A DNA stretch of 64,000 nucleotides from Thermophagus xiamenensis (GTDB lineage: Bacteria; Bacteroidota; Bacteroidia; Bacteroidales; Marinilabiliaceae): the NCBI RefSeq assembly GCF_900112795.1, contig NZ_FONA01000012.1:1-64000 (forward strand). Direction: 5' to 3'. A program made the translations under genes and the position numbers. Below are positions 27,098 to 37,011 of the stretch, one piece after another (the stretch's first letter is position 1; every line of letters begins with the position of its first letter). The notes beneath the pieces are model-generated. The model made no database searches and was not told the origin of the DNA. It worked only from the letters and a program-made list of their open reading frames with translations.

Positions 27098-27124
27098 TAT
27101 ATTTGCCTACCAGTACCTACCAGT
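27098..27124 (+). promoter_or_regulatory. galK promoter with overlapping tandem operator
   Basis: TATATTTG at 27098-27105 fits the -7 box TAnnTTTG. Immediately after it, CCTACCAGT occurs at 27106-27114 and again at 27116-27124, a 10-bp period that puts both copies on the same face of the helix, over the expected transcription start. This layout suits repression by the upstream GntR-type regulator. Confidence 0.5.
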
Positions 27125-27144
27125 TGGATATTAAAATTATTAAT

Positions 27145-28308
27145 ATGGATTTAAATGCTTTAAAATCAACGTTTGAAAAGCTTTATCAAAAGCCAGCGGA
27201 AGCAATTTTTTTTTCTCCCGGCCGTGTCAATTTAATAGGTGAACATACCGATTATAATGGGGGATATGTTTTCCCTTGTGCCTTGAGTTATGGTACCTAT
27301 TTGTTGGTCCGGAAAAATACAGAGAATGTAATAAGGTTTGCCTCCGAAAACATGGAGCGTAAAGAAACGGTAGCTTTGGATAATATCTCTCAACCCTTGT
27401 CCGGCGATGCCTGGATGAATTATCCTTTAGGGGTAATGGACCAGTTTTCAAAGAAGGGAATTGCTGTGAAAGAAGGGCTGGATCTTTTTTATAGTGGAAA
27501 CATTCCTAACGGTGCTGGACTTTCTTCTTCTGCATCTATTGAACTTGTTACGGCAGTAATGTTAAATGATCTCTTTGGAGGTAATTTGCCAATGATGGAG
27601 ATGGTAAAGCTTTCCCAAAACGCCGAAAACCAATTTGTTGGGGTGAACTGTGGAATTATGGACCAGTTTGCTGTGGGCATGGGTAAAAAGGATCATGCTT
27701 TGGCTCTTAAATGTGATACATTGGAATGGAATGCGGTACCACTCAAACTGGATGGATATAAAATTGTTATTAGCAATACCAATAAACGTAGGGGCTTAGC
27801 CGATTCAAAATACAACGAACGACGAGCTGAATGTGAGCAAGCCTTAAAGGAGTTGAACAAAGAAGGTAAGTTCAAAACATTAAGTGATATCGATTTTGAT
27901 ACCTTTAATCAAATCTTTGAGCGGCTCTCATCGGAGGTTTTACTGCGTCGGGTGCGCCATGTGATTACTGAAAATCAGAGAGTACTGGATGCTATGAAAG
28001 CTCTGAAAAATGACAATATAAGGGAATTTGGACAATTGATGAATGCCTCTCATGTTTCTTTACGTGACGATTACGAAGTAACGGGCCCAGAGTTGGATGC
28101 TTTGGCTGAAGAAGCGTGGAAGGCCGATGGTGTTATTGGATCCAGGATGACAGGAGCTGGCTTTGGAGGTTGTACAGTATCTATCGTAAAAGAAAATAAA
28201 ACTGACGATTTCATTAAGCAGGTAGGCCAGGGTTATGAAAAAAGAACCGGCTTAAAACCTTTATTCTATATTGCCGATGTAGGCGATGGAGCCCGTCGTT
28301 TAATGTAA
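27145..28308 (+). CDS. galK: Galactokinase
   Basis: A 387-residue GHMP kinase that phosphorylates galactose to galactose-1-phosphate. I chose ATG at 27145 because the protein then starts as the family does (MDLNALKSTFEKLY); an in-frame TTG at 27016 would add 43 residues overlapping the promoter. Motifs are SPGRVNLIGEHTDYNGGYVF (galactose binding), NGAGLSSSASIELV (ATP loop), CGIMDQFAVGMG (catalytic Asp) and RMTGAGFGGCTVSI. galT follows after 25 bases. The pair performs the Leloir entry steps; galE is not in the window. Confidence 0.96.
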   Translation: MDLNALKSTFEKLYQKPAEAIFFSPGRVNLIGEHTDYNGGYVFPCALSYGTYLLVRKNTENVIRFASENMERKETVALDNISQPLSGDAWMNYPLGVMDQFSKKGIAVKEGLDLFYSGNIPNGAGLSSSASIELVTAVMLNDLFGGNLPMMEMVKLSQNAENQFVGVNCGIMDQFAVGMGKKDHALALKCDTLEWNAVPLKLDGYKIVISNTNKRRGLADSKYNERRAECEQALKELNKEGKFKTLSDIDFDTFNQIFERLSSEVLLRRVRHVITENQRVLDAMKALKNDNIREFGQLMNASHVSLRDDYEVTGPELDALAEEAWKADGVIGSRMTGAGFGGCTVSIVKENKTDDFIKQVGQGYEKRTGLKPLFYIADVGDGARRLM

Positions 28309-28333
28309 TGTGTAATAGTAAATAAACTATTTT

Positions 28334-29380
28334 ATGCAAGATTTTAATATGGAAGAACATCCTCACCGCAGATATAATGCCCTTACCGGTGAATGGGTGT
28401 TGGTATCGCCACATAGAGCTAAACGTCCTTGGCAAGGACAGGTGGAAAAAGGACAGGTAGAAAAACGGCCCGAATATGATGCCCAATGTTATTTATGCCC
28501 GGGCAATGAAAGGGCCGGAGGTGAAAAAAATCCGGATTATAAATCGACTTATACTTTTGTTAATGATTTTTCTGCCTTGTTGCCTGATACCCCTCAAGGC
28601 GAGGAAATTGAAGGCGAATTGTTCAGAGCAGAGAGTGAACAGGGAATCTGCAAAGTGATCTGTTTTTCGCCCCGGCACGATTTAACTATTCCTGAAATGT
28701 CGCACGAAGCGGTTTGCGGGGTTGTCGATGTGTGGCAAAAGGAATACAGGGAATTGGGACAGAAGAAGTTTATCAATTATGTTCAGATCTTTGAAAATAA
28801 AGGTGCTGTTATGGGATGTAGCAATCCTCATCCACATGGACAAATCTGGTCAAGCCGTTCCATTCCCGTTGAACCTATGAAAGAGCAATTACAGCAAATG
28901 GCTTATTTCAAAAAACATGGACGAACACTTTTAAGCGATTATTTAACACAAGAATTGGAGAAAGACCAAAGAATTATTTATAAAAATGATCATTTTGTAG
29001 TTTTGGCTCCCTACTGGGCGGTATGGCCATTTGAGGCTATGATTGTTAGCAGACGTCCGGTTCCAAGTCTTGACCATCTTTCAGAGTATGAAAAATCGGG
29101 ATTGGCAGATGCTTATCGCCATTTGACCATCTTATACGATAACTTATTTGAGACATCTTTTCCTTATTCGGCAGGGCTGCATCAGGCACCTACCGATGGA
29201 CGGGAACATCCAGAATGGCATCTTCATATGCATTTTTATCCTCCTTTATTGCGTTCAGCCACTGTCAAGAAATTTATGGTTGGATATGAAATGTTGGCAA
29301 ATCCGCAAAGAGATATTACGCCAGAAACAAGTACGCGCCGATTGAAAGAATTGCCGTCAGTACATTATAAATTCAGATAG
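28334..29380 (+). CDS. galT: UDP-glucose-hexose-1-phosphate uridylyltransferase
   Basis: A 348-residue HIT-superfamily enzyme that exchanges uridylyl between UDP-glucose and galactose-1-phosphate. The active-site motif is [11 protein letters not shown] with the nucleophilic His between two prolines. [12 protein letters not shown] is the N-terminal metal-binding pair, and [10 protein letters not shown] and [10 protein letters not shown] complete the site. Opening [24 protein letters not shown] is canonical. A start at Met6 (28349) is also possible. It forms an operon with galK and is followed by a terminator. Confidence 0.96.
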   Translation: MQDFNMEEHPHRRYNALTGEWVLVSPHRAKRPWQGQVEKGQVEKRPEYDAQCYLCPGNERAGGEKNPDYKSTYTFVNDFSALLPDTPQGEEIEGELFRAESEQGICKVICFSPRHDLTIPEMSHEAVCGVVDVWQKEYRELGQKKFINYVQIFENKGAVMGCSNPHPHGQIWSSRSIPVEPMKEQLQQMAYFKKHGRTLLSDYLTQELEKDQRIIYKNDHFVVLAPYWAVWPFEAMIVSRRPVPSLDHLSEYEKSGLADAYRHLTILYDNLFETSFPYSAGLHQAPTDGREHPEWHLHMHFYPPLLRSATVKKFMVGYEMLANPQRDITPETSTRRLKELPSVHYKFR

Positions 29381-29408
29381 ATATCTTTTTTTATTATTAA
29401 AAGGAATT

Positions 29409-29450
29409 CGGGGAGATTGGCAACACTTTGGCTTTTCTTCCCGTTTTTTT
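29409..29450 (+). terminator. Terminator after galT
   Basis: The stem CGGGGAG (29409-29415) pairs with CTTCCCG (29437-29443) with one G-T pair, followed by a run of seven T. Confidence 0.65.
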
Positions 29451-29635
29451 ATGCAATTTGGCCTTTTGATAATATTGTTGGATTAAAAGTATGATTATCT
29501 GATTTGGTGCGATCAGATGAGCAAATTGTTAGTTCATGTACTTTGGATGGTTGAAAAAAACTACTTTATGAAATTATTTGTAAAGGTTTTTAGTCGCGAC
29601 AGTTCGTATTAGTGTCGATAATTCATGAATTGTAT

Positions 29636-29643
29636 TAATTTTG
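29636..29643 (+). promoter_or_regulatory. Candidate -7 box for purL
   Basis: TAATTTTG fits TAnnTTTG and lies 40 bases before the purL start. The -33 region is weak. The rest of the 300-base galT-purL gap shows only the terminator. Confidence 0.4.
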
Positions 29644-29682
29644 CAGCACATATAAAATTAAACGTATAAAACTGAAGATCAA

Positions 29683-32600
29683 ATGGTACATTTCTTTCAG
29701 GGCGATAATCGTCGTGTTCTGGCTGTTGGTTGTAACAAACCTCTTTCACAAACCGATTTGCAAAAATTATCCTGGCTCTTTGAGGGTGCTCAGTTTCTGG
29801 AAAAACAGAGTCTTGAAGGATTTTTTGTAGGACCACGTCAGGAGATGATTACCCCCTGGAGTACAAATGCCGTTGAGATTACCCTGAATATGGGCATTTC
29901 AGGAATAGAGCGAATTGAAGAGTTCTTTGGCACTGACAGCGAAAATCCGGAATATGACCCCATGTTACAGGCCTTATACAATGGCTTAAATCAAGATATA
30001 TTTCGAATTGACAAAACACCGGATCCTATTATTTATATAGATGATATAGAAGCGTACAACGAAAAAGAGGGTTTGGCGCTTAGCGATAAGGAAATTGATT
30101 ATTTAAAGAGCTTAAGTCAGCGGTTGGGGCGAAAACTTACAGATAGTGAGGTTTTTGGATTCTCTCAGGTTAATTCGGAACATTGTCGGCATAAAATATT
30201 TAACGGAACATTTATAATTGACGGGGAAGAGAAAGAGAGTTCTTTATTTAAATTAATAAAGAAAACATCTGAAGAGAATCCCAATTATTTGGTATCGGCC
30301 TACAAAGATAATGTAGCTTTTATTGAAGGCCCCTTGGCCAAACAATTTGCGCCAAAAAGACAAGATACCGCCGATTTTTTTGATGAAAAAGATATTAAAA
30401 CAGTCATATCATTAAAAGCTGAAACCCACAATTTTCCAACAACGGTAGAGCCTTTTAATGGTGCCGCAACGGGATCGGGAGGGGAAATTCGTGACCGCCT
30501 GGGCGGAGGTAAAGGAAGTTTGCCTTTGGCAGGTACTGCCGTTTACATGACCAGTTATCCTCGTCTGGCTGGAGGAAGAAAATGGGAGAAGAACTTTCAA
30601 TGCAGGCCCTGGCTTTATCAAACCCCTGAACAGATATTGATTAAAGCTTCTAATGGAGCCAGCGATTTCGGAAATAAATTTGGGCAACCCCTTATTTGTG
30701 GTTCAGTACTCACTTTTGAACATTTTGAAGAGTACCACAAGTTTGCTTTTGACAAAGTGATAATGTTGGCCGGAGGTGTCGGCTTTGCAAAAGCAGAACA
30801 TAGCAAAAAAGATACACCTTCAAAAGGCGACCAGGTTATTGTTTTGGGTGGTGATAACTATCGAATTGGAATGGGCGGGGGTGCCGTTTCATCAGTAGCT
30901 ACCGGTGAGTATGACAACGCAATTGAGTTAAATGCTGTTCAGCGCTCAAATCCTGAAATGCAGAAGAGAGTGATGAACGCCATTCGTGCCATGGCAGAGA
31001 GTGATGACAATCCTATTATTTCTATTCACGATCATGGTGCAGGGGGACATCTGAACTGCTTGTCCGAGTTGGTAGAAGAAACCGGTGGTACTATTCATCT
31101 GGATAAATTACCGGTAGGTGATCCAACGCTTTCGGCCAAAGAAATTGTAGGTAATGAATCTCAGGAACGCATGGGATTGGTACTAAAACAAAAAGATGTA
31201 GAAACATTAAAGAAAGTTGCCGATCGGGAGCGTTCGCCGTTATATGTGGTAGGAGAAGTTACCGGTGACATGCAGTTTAAGTTTGTGGATGATAAAGGAA
31301 ATGCGCCTATCAACCTTCAATTGGCTGACATGTTTGGTAATCCACCCAAAATGGTAATGAAAGATTCGGTTGTAAAGCGAAAATTTGACGAGATAATATA
31401 CGATATTAATGATGTTGAGAAGCATCTTGAAATGGTGCTTCAACTTGAGGCAGTTGCCTGTAAAGACTGGCTAACCAATAAGGTTGATCGCTCTGTTACC
31501 GGTAAGGTGGCCTGTCAACAGTGTGTCGGCGAAATACAGCTTCCCTTAAATGATTTGGGTGCTACAACTATTGATTATACCGGAACAAAAGGTGTTGCCA
31601 CGTCTATTGGGCATGCCCCCGGAATTGGATTAATTGATGCCAAAGCAGGCTCTGTTGTTTCCGTGGCCGAAGCATTGACAAATATTGTTTGGGCGCCATT
31701 AACCCACGGTCTTAAAGGTATAAGTTTAAGTGCCAACTGGATGTGGCCATGTCGTAACAAAGGAGAAGATGCCCGGCTATACGAAGCGGTTGAAGCTGTT
31801 AGTAACTTTGTTTGTGAGTTGGGAATTAATATTCCTACCGGGAAGGATTCTTTGTCGATGACACAGAAATATCCCGATGGAGAAAAAGTAATGTCTCCGG
31901 GAACCGTAATAATAAGTGCTGTTGCCGAAACAGAAAATGTACGTAAAATTGTAAAACCTTTATTGGTAAAAGATGAGAATACTGCTCTTATTCATATTGA
32001 TTTGTCATCGGATAGCCTGAATTTGGGTGGGAGTAGTTTTGCGCAGGTTTTGAATAAGCTGGGGAATCAAGTGCCAACAGTTAAGGATGCCAATTATTTT
32101 AAAAAGGCTTTTGAGGCCATTCAGAATCTGATACGTGAGGAATTGGTTTTGGCCGGTCATGATGTTTCAGCCGGCGGATTAATTGTCACTTTACTGGAAA
32201 TGTGTTTTGCCAATAAAGATTTTGGTATTGAAAGTGACCTTACAGTTTTTGAAGAGAAAGATCCGGTAAAAATACTTTTTAGTGAAAATCCGGCCTTAGT
32301 TCTTCAAATTGCAGATTTGGACCGAGTGAAAAAGGCGCTTGATAGTGCAGGAGTTCGTTTCAATGTCATTGGTCGTCCTGTCAAAGAACGATTGTTAAAA
32401 GTTAAAACAGAAAAAAAAGAATTTGATTTTGATATTGATCATTTAAGGGATTTATGGTTTAAAACCTCTTATTTGCTGGATCGAAACCAGAGTGGGGAGA
32501 TAAAAGCTGAAGAGCGTTTTAAAAATTATAAAACGCAGCCATTGGAATTTCAATTTCCTGCTCATTTCGAAGGTACTCTTGAATCTTTAGGGTTGAATAA

Positions 32601-33369
32601 TCCGGCTAGGATTGCCAGGGCTGCAATAATACGGGAAAAAGGTGTTAATGGCGACCGTGAGATGGCCTACTCGCTTTATAAAGCCGGATTTGCGGTTAAG
32701 GATGTCCACATGACCGATCTTATTACCGGTCGGGAGACACTTGAAGATATAGATTTTATTGTATTTGTAGGCGGTTTTTCCAATTCGGATGTGTTAGGTT
32801 CGGCTAAAGGATGGGCCGGTGCTTTTCTTTATAATGCGAAAGCCAAACAAGCCCTCGATAAATTTTATGCACGTAACGATACCTTGAGTTTAGGTATTTG
32901 TAACGGTTGCCAGTTAATGGTAAATTTGGATTTGGTGAATCCCGGGCATGAGCAGAAAGCCAGAATGCTTCATAACGATTCTCATAAATTTGAATCGGCC
33001 TTTGTCACCATGAAAATTGAGGATAACAATTCAGTAATGTTAAAATCGCTTACCGGTTCAAAGATTGGTGTTTGGATCGCTCATGGTGAGGGAAAATTTT
33101 CATTGCCTTTGGAAGAGAGTGCTTATCATATACCGGGGAAATATGTTTATGATGCCTATCCTGCCAATCCAAATGGAAGTGATTACAATGCTGCTGCTAT
33201 TTGTTCTAAAGATGGCCGGCATTTGGCCATGATGCCTCATTTGGAAAGATCCATTTTCCCCTGGCAGTGGAGTCATTATCCACAAGAGCGAAAAAATGAT
33301 GAAATAACGCCGTGGATGGAAGCCTTTGTTAATGCCCGTAAATGGATCGAAGAGACCAAACGCCGGTAA
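29683..33369 (+). CDS. purL: Phosphoribosylformylglycinamidine synthase
   Basis: A 1228-residue single-chain enzyme that converts FGAR to FGAM with glutamine and ATP in purine synthesis. It has an N-terminal PurS-like region, two AIR-synthase-type halves (SQVNSEHCRHKIFNG; HDHGAGGHLNCLSELVEETG; PTGKDSLSMTQKYPDG; LAGHDVSAGGLIVTLLEMCF), and a C-terminal glutaminase domain with nucleophile Cys1073 in LGICNGCQLM and the His-Glu pair in MPHLERSIFPWQW. This is the long form typical of Bacteroidota and Proteobacteria rather than the PurSQL split form. It is monocistronic here. Confidence 0.97.
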   Translation: MVHFFQGDNRRVLAVGCNKPLSQTDLQKLSWLFEGAQFLEKQSLEGFFVGPRQEMITPWSTNAVEITLNMGISGIERIEEFFGTDSENPEYDPMLQALYNGLNQDIFRIDKTPDPIIYIDDIEAYNEKEGLALSDKEIDYLKSLSQRLGRKLTDSEVFGFSQVNSEHCRHKIFNGTFIIDGEEKESSLFKLIKKTSEENPNYLVSAYKDNVAFIEGPLAKQFAPKRQDTADFFDEKDIKTVISLKAETHNFPTTVEPFNGAATGSGGEIRDRLGGGKGSLPLAGTAVYMTSYPRLAGGRKWEKNFQCRPWLYQTPEQILIKASNGASDFGNKFGQPLICGSVLTFEHFEEYHKFAFDKVIMLAGGVGFAKAEHSKKDTPSKGDQVIVLGGDNYRIGMGGGAVSSVATGEYDNAIELNAVQRSNPEMQKRVMNAIRAMAESDDNPIISIHDHGAGGHLNCLSELVEETGGTIHLDKLPVGDPTLSAKEIVGNESQERMGLVLKQKDVETLKKVADRERSPLYVVGEVTGDMQFKFVDDKGNAPINLQLADMFGNPPKMVMKDSVVKRKFDEIIYDINDVEKHLEMVLQLEAVACKDWLTNKVDRSVTGKVACQQCVGEIQLPLNDLGATTIDYTGTKGVATSIGHAPGIGLIDAKAGSVVSVAEALTNIVWAPLTHGLKGISLSANWMWPCRNKGEDARLYEAVEAVSNFVCELGINIPTGKDSLSMTQKYPDGEKVMSPGTVIISAVAETENVRKIVKPLLVKDENTALIHIDLSSDSLNLGGSSFAQVLNKLGNQVPTVKDANYFKKAFEAIQNLIREELVLAGHDVSAGGLIVTLLEMCFANKDFGIESDLTVFEEKDPVKILFSENPALVLQIADLDRVKKALDSAGVRFNVIGRPVKERLLKVKTEKKEFDFDIDHLRDLWFKTSYLLDRNQSGEIKAEERFKNYKTQPLEFQFPAHFEGTLESLGLNNPARIARAAIIREKGVNGDREMAYSLYKAGFAVKDVHMTDLITGRETLEDIDFIVFVGGFSNSDVLGSAKGWAGAFLYNAKAKQALDKFYARNDTLSLGICNGCQLMVNLDLVNPGHEQKARMLHNDSHKFESAFVTMKIEDNNSVMLKSLTGSKIGVWIAHGEGKFSLPLEESAYHIPGKYVYDAYPANPNGSDYNAAAICSKDGRHLAMMPHLERSIFPWQWSHYPQERKNDEITPWMEAFVNARKWIEETKRR

Positions 33370-33378
33370 ACCGTTTCA

Positions 33379-33409
33379 ATGCGAGATAAGTATAGTTGTT
33401 ATCTCGCAT
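33379..33409. terminator. Bidirectional terminator between purL and the reductase gene
   Basis: A perfect 11-bp stem ATGCGAGATAA / TTATCTCGCAT with a 9-base loop lies between convergent genes and is followed by attttcccc. Confidence 0.7.
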
Positions 33410-33426
33410 AATTTTCCCCGAAAAAA

Positions 33427-34107
33427 CTAAAAGTACACTTCGGCGTGTATCTTTTCAGGGGAGACACCCTGTGCTTCAAGTAGGTCATATACATCATGGA
33501 TCATACTGCTGTTTCCGCACAGATAACACCGGGTGTTCCCCTTTACCGGGTTTTCTTCCAGGTAATTGGTAATTCTTCCAAAGTAATCATTTGGTGTTTT
33601 TTGTCGAGATATGCAGGCTATATATCGCTGAGAATCATAAAAGTCGGCTTCATATTTATCAGAATTGTACCGAATACCATGAAGTATTTGATAATTAAGC
33701 CCCGGATAAGATTTTATAAAACTATGATACGGTGATATTCCCGTTCCGGTGGCAATAAATAATAGTTTTTCTTCCGGATCAATGTGTGCAGGTAAGGAAA
33801 AATAGCCTACCGGTTCTTCTACTACCAGCATATTTCCGGGCTTTTGTTGCTTTAAAACAGGAGATATAAATCCACCCGCCACTTCCTTGACCAAAATTTC
33901 CAGATAGTCATCATTTTCCCCGCTATAAATAGAGTATTCACGGGTATGGATGCTATTGGCAGGGCCTACATTGATGTGTTGCCCTGCTTTAAATTTTAGA
34001 TCATTTCTTTCCATTCGGATAATAAAAGTTGAGTCGGTTAAGTGTTTTACCTCCAGAATTTCATGGAGTTTTGTGGAAATTTTATTAGCTTGGGAAACTT
34101 CGCTCAT
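33427..34107 (-). CDS. Ferredoxin/flavodoxin-NADP reductase-like flavoprotein
   Basis: A 226-residue FAD- and NAD(P)H-binding reductase. FAD contacts are in HTREYSIYSGEND and GGFISPVL. The nucleotide site is FIATGTGISPYHSFIKSYPG. The C-terminal half keeps RCYLCGNSSMIHDVYDLL and ends IHAEVYF, typical of the short Fpr family. It probably moves electrons between NAD(P)H and ferredoxin or flavodoxin. The partner is not identifiable in the window. It stands alone on the minus strand. Confidence 0.85.
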   Translation of the reverse strand: MSEVSQANKISTKLHEILEVKHLTDSTFIIRMERNDLKFKAGQHINVGPANSIHTREYSIYSGENDDYLEILVKEVAGGFISPVLKQQKPGNMLVVEEPVGYFSLPAHIDPEEKLLFIATGTGISPYHSFIKSYPGLNYQILHGIRYNSDKYEADFYDSQRYIACISRQKTPNDYFGRITNYLEENPVKGNTRCYLCGNSSMIHDVYDLLEAQGVSPEKIHAEVYF

Positions 34108-34511
34108 GGCTTTTTTGTCGTTTAATTGTTATTAAATGATTACTCTTATGAAATACTTTTTTTGCAACTGTTGTCATTAAATCGGGCATGACCAACAAAA
34201 GTTGTCTCAAGAAGATAATGTTTAAAATTACGGTCATGCGAGTTTCTTCAGACCAATGAATTAAATAAATTTTATAATGATGAATATTAAAGTTTTTTGA
34301 AACATCACTAATTAAGGAAATATTGATTTGTCTTGTTTAGTTTATCTCCCAACAGAGGCTTCAAAAAAGTTCAGAAGCTAAACTTCTGTTACGGCAAAAT
34401 GTTCACTAATTGGTAATAAATTTTGTATGGATAATTCTTTTTGAAAAAAATATCAACAAATTGTATATATATTAGTTTTTCCTTTGCCTAAACTTATAAC
34501 GTCAAAAAATT
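34108..34511. other. Intergenic region upstream of ppk1
   Basis: No gene. Two decayed words of the interspersed repeat occur: CGGGCATGACCAACAAAAGTTGTC around 34170-34193 (split as CGGGCATGACC and AACAAAAGTTGTC, able to fold on itself) and GGTCATGCGAGTTTC around 34232. A small hairpin CAGAAG / CTTCTG lies at about 34372-34388. The ppk1 promoter was not clear. Confidence 0.4.
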
Positions 34512-36596
34512 ATGCTATATAAAAATTACCGTTCCAAAGAATTAAGCTGGCTTTATTTTAATGCACGGGTTTTACAGGAGGCTGCTAAAAATGATGTACC
34601 ATTAATCGAACGAATTAAATTTTTGGGAATATATTCCAATAATTTGGATGAGTTTTTTAGAGTAAGGGTAGCTTTATTAAAGCGACTTTCGCAACTGGGA
34701 AAAGACACTGAAATTGATGGCATATCGCCTAGACGTACCTTGCTGGAAATTAACAGGATTGTTAAAGAACAGGGCGTTGAATTTAACCGTGTTTACGAAC
34801 GGATTATTAAAGAGCTGGAAGAACATAATATTTTTGTATTAGACGAGAATTCCTTAAATGAACAGCAAGGTGCATATGTGAGGCGAATTTTCGAGCAAAA
34901 AGTCAGACCCAAACTGATGCCTGTGATTATATCTAAACGCCGGAATTTACCCGATTTAAAAGATGATGCCATTTACCTGGGGGTTATTTTACGAAACTAT
35001 CGTTCCGGGAAATCAATTTATGCGCTTTTGGAATTGCCGGTTGATGCGGTAGGGCGTTTTTTTATTGTCCCCTCTAATGAACATTCTACCTCAATAATGC
35101 TTTTGGATGACGTAATTCGATTTGAACTTGGGGACATATTTTATATGTTTGATTTCGATGAAATAGGCGCTTATACCTTTAAGCTTACCCGTGATGCCGA
35201 ATTGGATATTGATGATGATATTGCCGAAAGTTATGTAAGTGCTGTTTCTCAAAGCCTGGAAAAACGTAAAGATGCACCTCCCGTTAGATTTGTATATGAT
35301 AAGGAAATGCCTGAAGATTTGCTCGAAATTTTACTCAGGAAACTTCATTTTACAAAGGATGATGTAATTATTAAAGGAGGGAGGTATCATAACTTCAAGG
35401 ATTTTATGGATTTTCCAAAAATTGGTGGCCCTGGTATGATGTATGAGCCTTTGCCGCCTATCAGACATGAACATTATCCTAATGGAAAATCTGTTTTTCC
35501 AGTGTTGCAACAAAGAGATATTTTATTGCATTTTCCTTATCATTCATTTTTGCATTTTATTGATTTTTTGAGGGAAGCCAGCATTGATCCATTGGTTAAG
35601 GAATTAAAAATTACCATTTATCGGGTAGCTAAACACTCAAATGTTATGGATGCTCTTATTAATGCTGCCCGAAATGGGAAAAAGGTTACAGCCATATTGG
35701 AATTGCAAGCCCGGTTCGATGAGTTGCCCAATATTAAATGGGCCAATAAACTACAAAATGCAGGTGTTAAAGTTATTTATGGTGTTAAAGGATTGAAGGT
35801 TCATTCGAAACTTTGTTTGGTTACCAGAAAAGAAGATAGAAAGCTGCGACATTATGCTTGTATTGGAACAGGCAATTTCAATGAAGACACCGCCAGGGTT
35901 TTTAGTGATCACTTATTAATGACCGCCCATGAAGGAATTGCCAAAGAAGTAGCTGCCGTTTTTGATTTTTTTGATCGAAATTACCGAATTTCAAGATATA
36001 GTCATTTATGGGTTTCGCCTTTCTATTTTAGAAGAAAACTGACCGAATTGATAAATAAAGAAATTAAAGTAGCTAAAGAAGGCGGAGAGGCAAGATTGTG
36101 GTTTAAACTTAATAATCTGGCCGATTACAGAATGATTCAGAAATTGTATCAGGCAAAGCGGGCAGGTGTCGACGTTCGTTTGAATGTGCGTGGAATGTTT
36201 TCTATGCTACCTCAATTTGATAAAAATGTAGAACCTATACCGTGTATAGGACTTATAGATAGATTTTTGGAACACAGCCGGTTTTTTATTATTGGCTACG
36301 GTGATAGAGAAAAGGTGTATATCGCTTCAGCCGACCTGATGACCAGAAATCTAGACAGAAGGGTGGAAGTGGCTTGTCCTGTATATGATGGTGGTTTGAA
36401 AAAGCAACTTATTGATATGTTTCTTATTCAATGGAAAGATACCAGTGCTGCTCGAATTCTGGATAATGAACTGAATAATCAAATTAAAAAGCCCGATAAA
36501 GGCGAATCACCTTTCCGTTCACAAATCGAATTCTATAAATATTTAGGATGTATTAATCAATCTGTTTTGATGGAAAAAAAGAATATTGGACAGTGA
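34512..36596 (+). CDS. ppk1: Polyphosphate kinase 1
   Basis: A 694-residue enzyme that builds polyphosphate from ATP reversibly. All four domains are present: the N-terminal helical domain (RSKELSWLYFNARVLQEA), the head domain, and two phospholipase-D-like catalytic domains. The phosphorylated histidine is His431 in KVHSKLCLV and the second catalytic His is His588 in EHSRFFIIGYG, positions close to those of E. coli PPK. YACIGTGNFNEDTARVFSDH is the family signature. No ppx gene is adjacent. Confidence 0.97.
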   Translation: MLYKNYRSKELSWLYFNARVLQEAAKNDVPLIERIKFLGIYSNNLDEFFRVRVALLKRLSQLGKDTEIDGISPRRTLLEINRIVKEQGVEFNRVYERIIKELEEHNIFVLDENSLNEQQGAYVRRIFEQKVRPKLMPVIISKRRNLPDLKDDAIYLGVILRNYRSGKSIYALLELPVDAVGRFFIVPSNEHSTSIMLLDDVIRFELGDIFYMFDFDEIGAYTFKLTRDAELDIDDDIAESYVSAVSQSLEKRKDAPPVRFVYDKEMPEDLLEILLRKLHFTKDDVIIKGGRYHNFKDFMDFPKIGGPGMMYEPLPPIRHEHYPNGKSVFPVLQQRDILLHFPYHSFLHFIDFLREASIDPLVKELKITIYRVAKHSNVMDALINAARNGKKVTAILELQARFDELPNIKWANKLQNAGVKVIYGVKGLKVHSKLCLVTRKEDRKLRHYACIGTGNFNEDTARVFSDHLLMTAHEGIAKEVAAVFDFFDRNYRISRYSHLWVSPFYFRRKLTELINKEIKVAKEGGEARLWFKLNNLADYRMIQKLYQAKRAGVDVRLNVRGMFSMLPQFDKNVEPIPCIGLIDRFLEHSRFFIIGYGDREKVYIASADLMTRNLDRRVEVACPVYDGGLKKQLIDMFLIQWKDTSAARILDNELNNQIKKPDKGESPFRSQIEFYKYLGCINQSVLMEKKNIGQ

Positions 36597-37011
36597 AGCC
36601 TGTCAAAAAAGGGAAAACAGAAATTTGAATTATAGCTCTTATGCCGTTAAGACCATTAGACGATTTGGATAATTTATAAAAAAGGAGTCGGGTTATTATA
36701 AAGAAATGCTTGATACTTAAGAATTTATTTTTCCATTCCTTTAGGGTAATGAATTGGATTAAGTAAACTTCAAACCATTAAAATGAAGACAATTGCTTTA
36801 TTGTCTATGAACTGGTAAAATAAAAATCCAATAAGGAAAGGGATTAGACCTGATTTATGTTGTTTTTTTATCTTTTAGTTGGTTATAATTTTGTTATCAA
36901 ATAAAACAAAAGGTGAAAGCTGGCTGTGAAGGATATTTGGGCTATTAGGTCAATAGGCCTGTTGGTTTTAAATATTCATGCACAATATAAACTATTAAAT
37001 ACATTAAGTTT
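36597..37011. other. Intergenic region with candidate tdh promoter
   Basis: No gene. TAATTTTG at 36896-36903 fits the -7 box, giving an unusually long leader of about 100 bases before tdh. The leader has a weak GGCCTATTGACC-type self-complementary stretch (about 36949-36962). No known riboswitch was recognised. Confidence 0.35.

Noticed and set aside
27016-27144. N-terminal extension of galactokinase from a TTG start
   Set aside because: It runs through the predicted promoter and operator; the conserved protein begins at 27145.
36904-37011. Possible riboswitch in the tdh leader
   Set aside because: The leader is long but shows no conserved blocks of glycine, threonine-related or other riboswitches I know.
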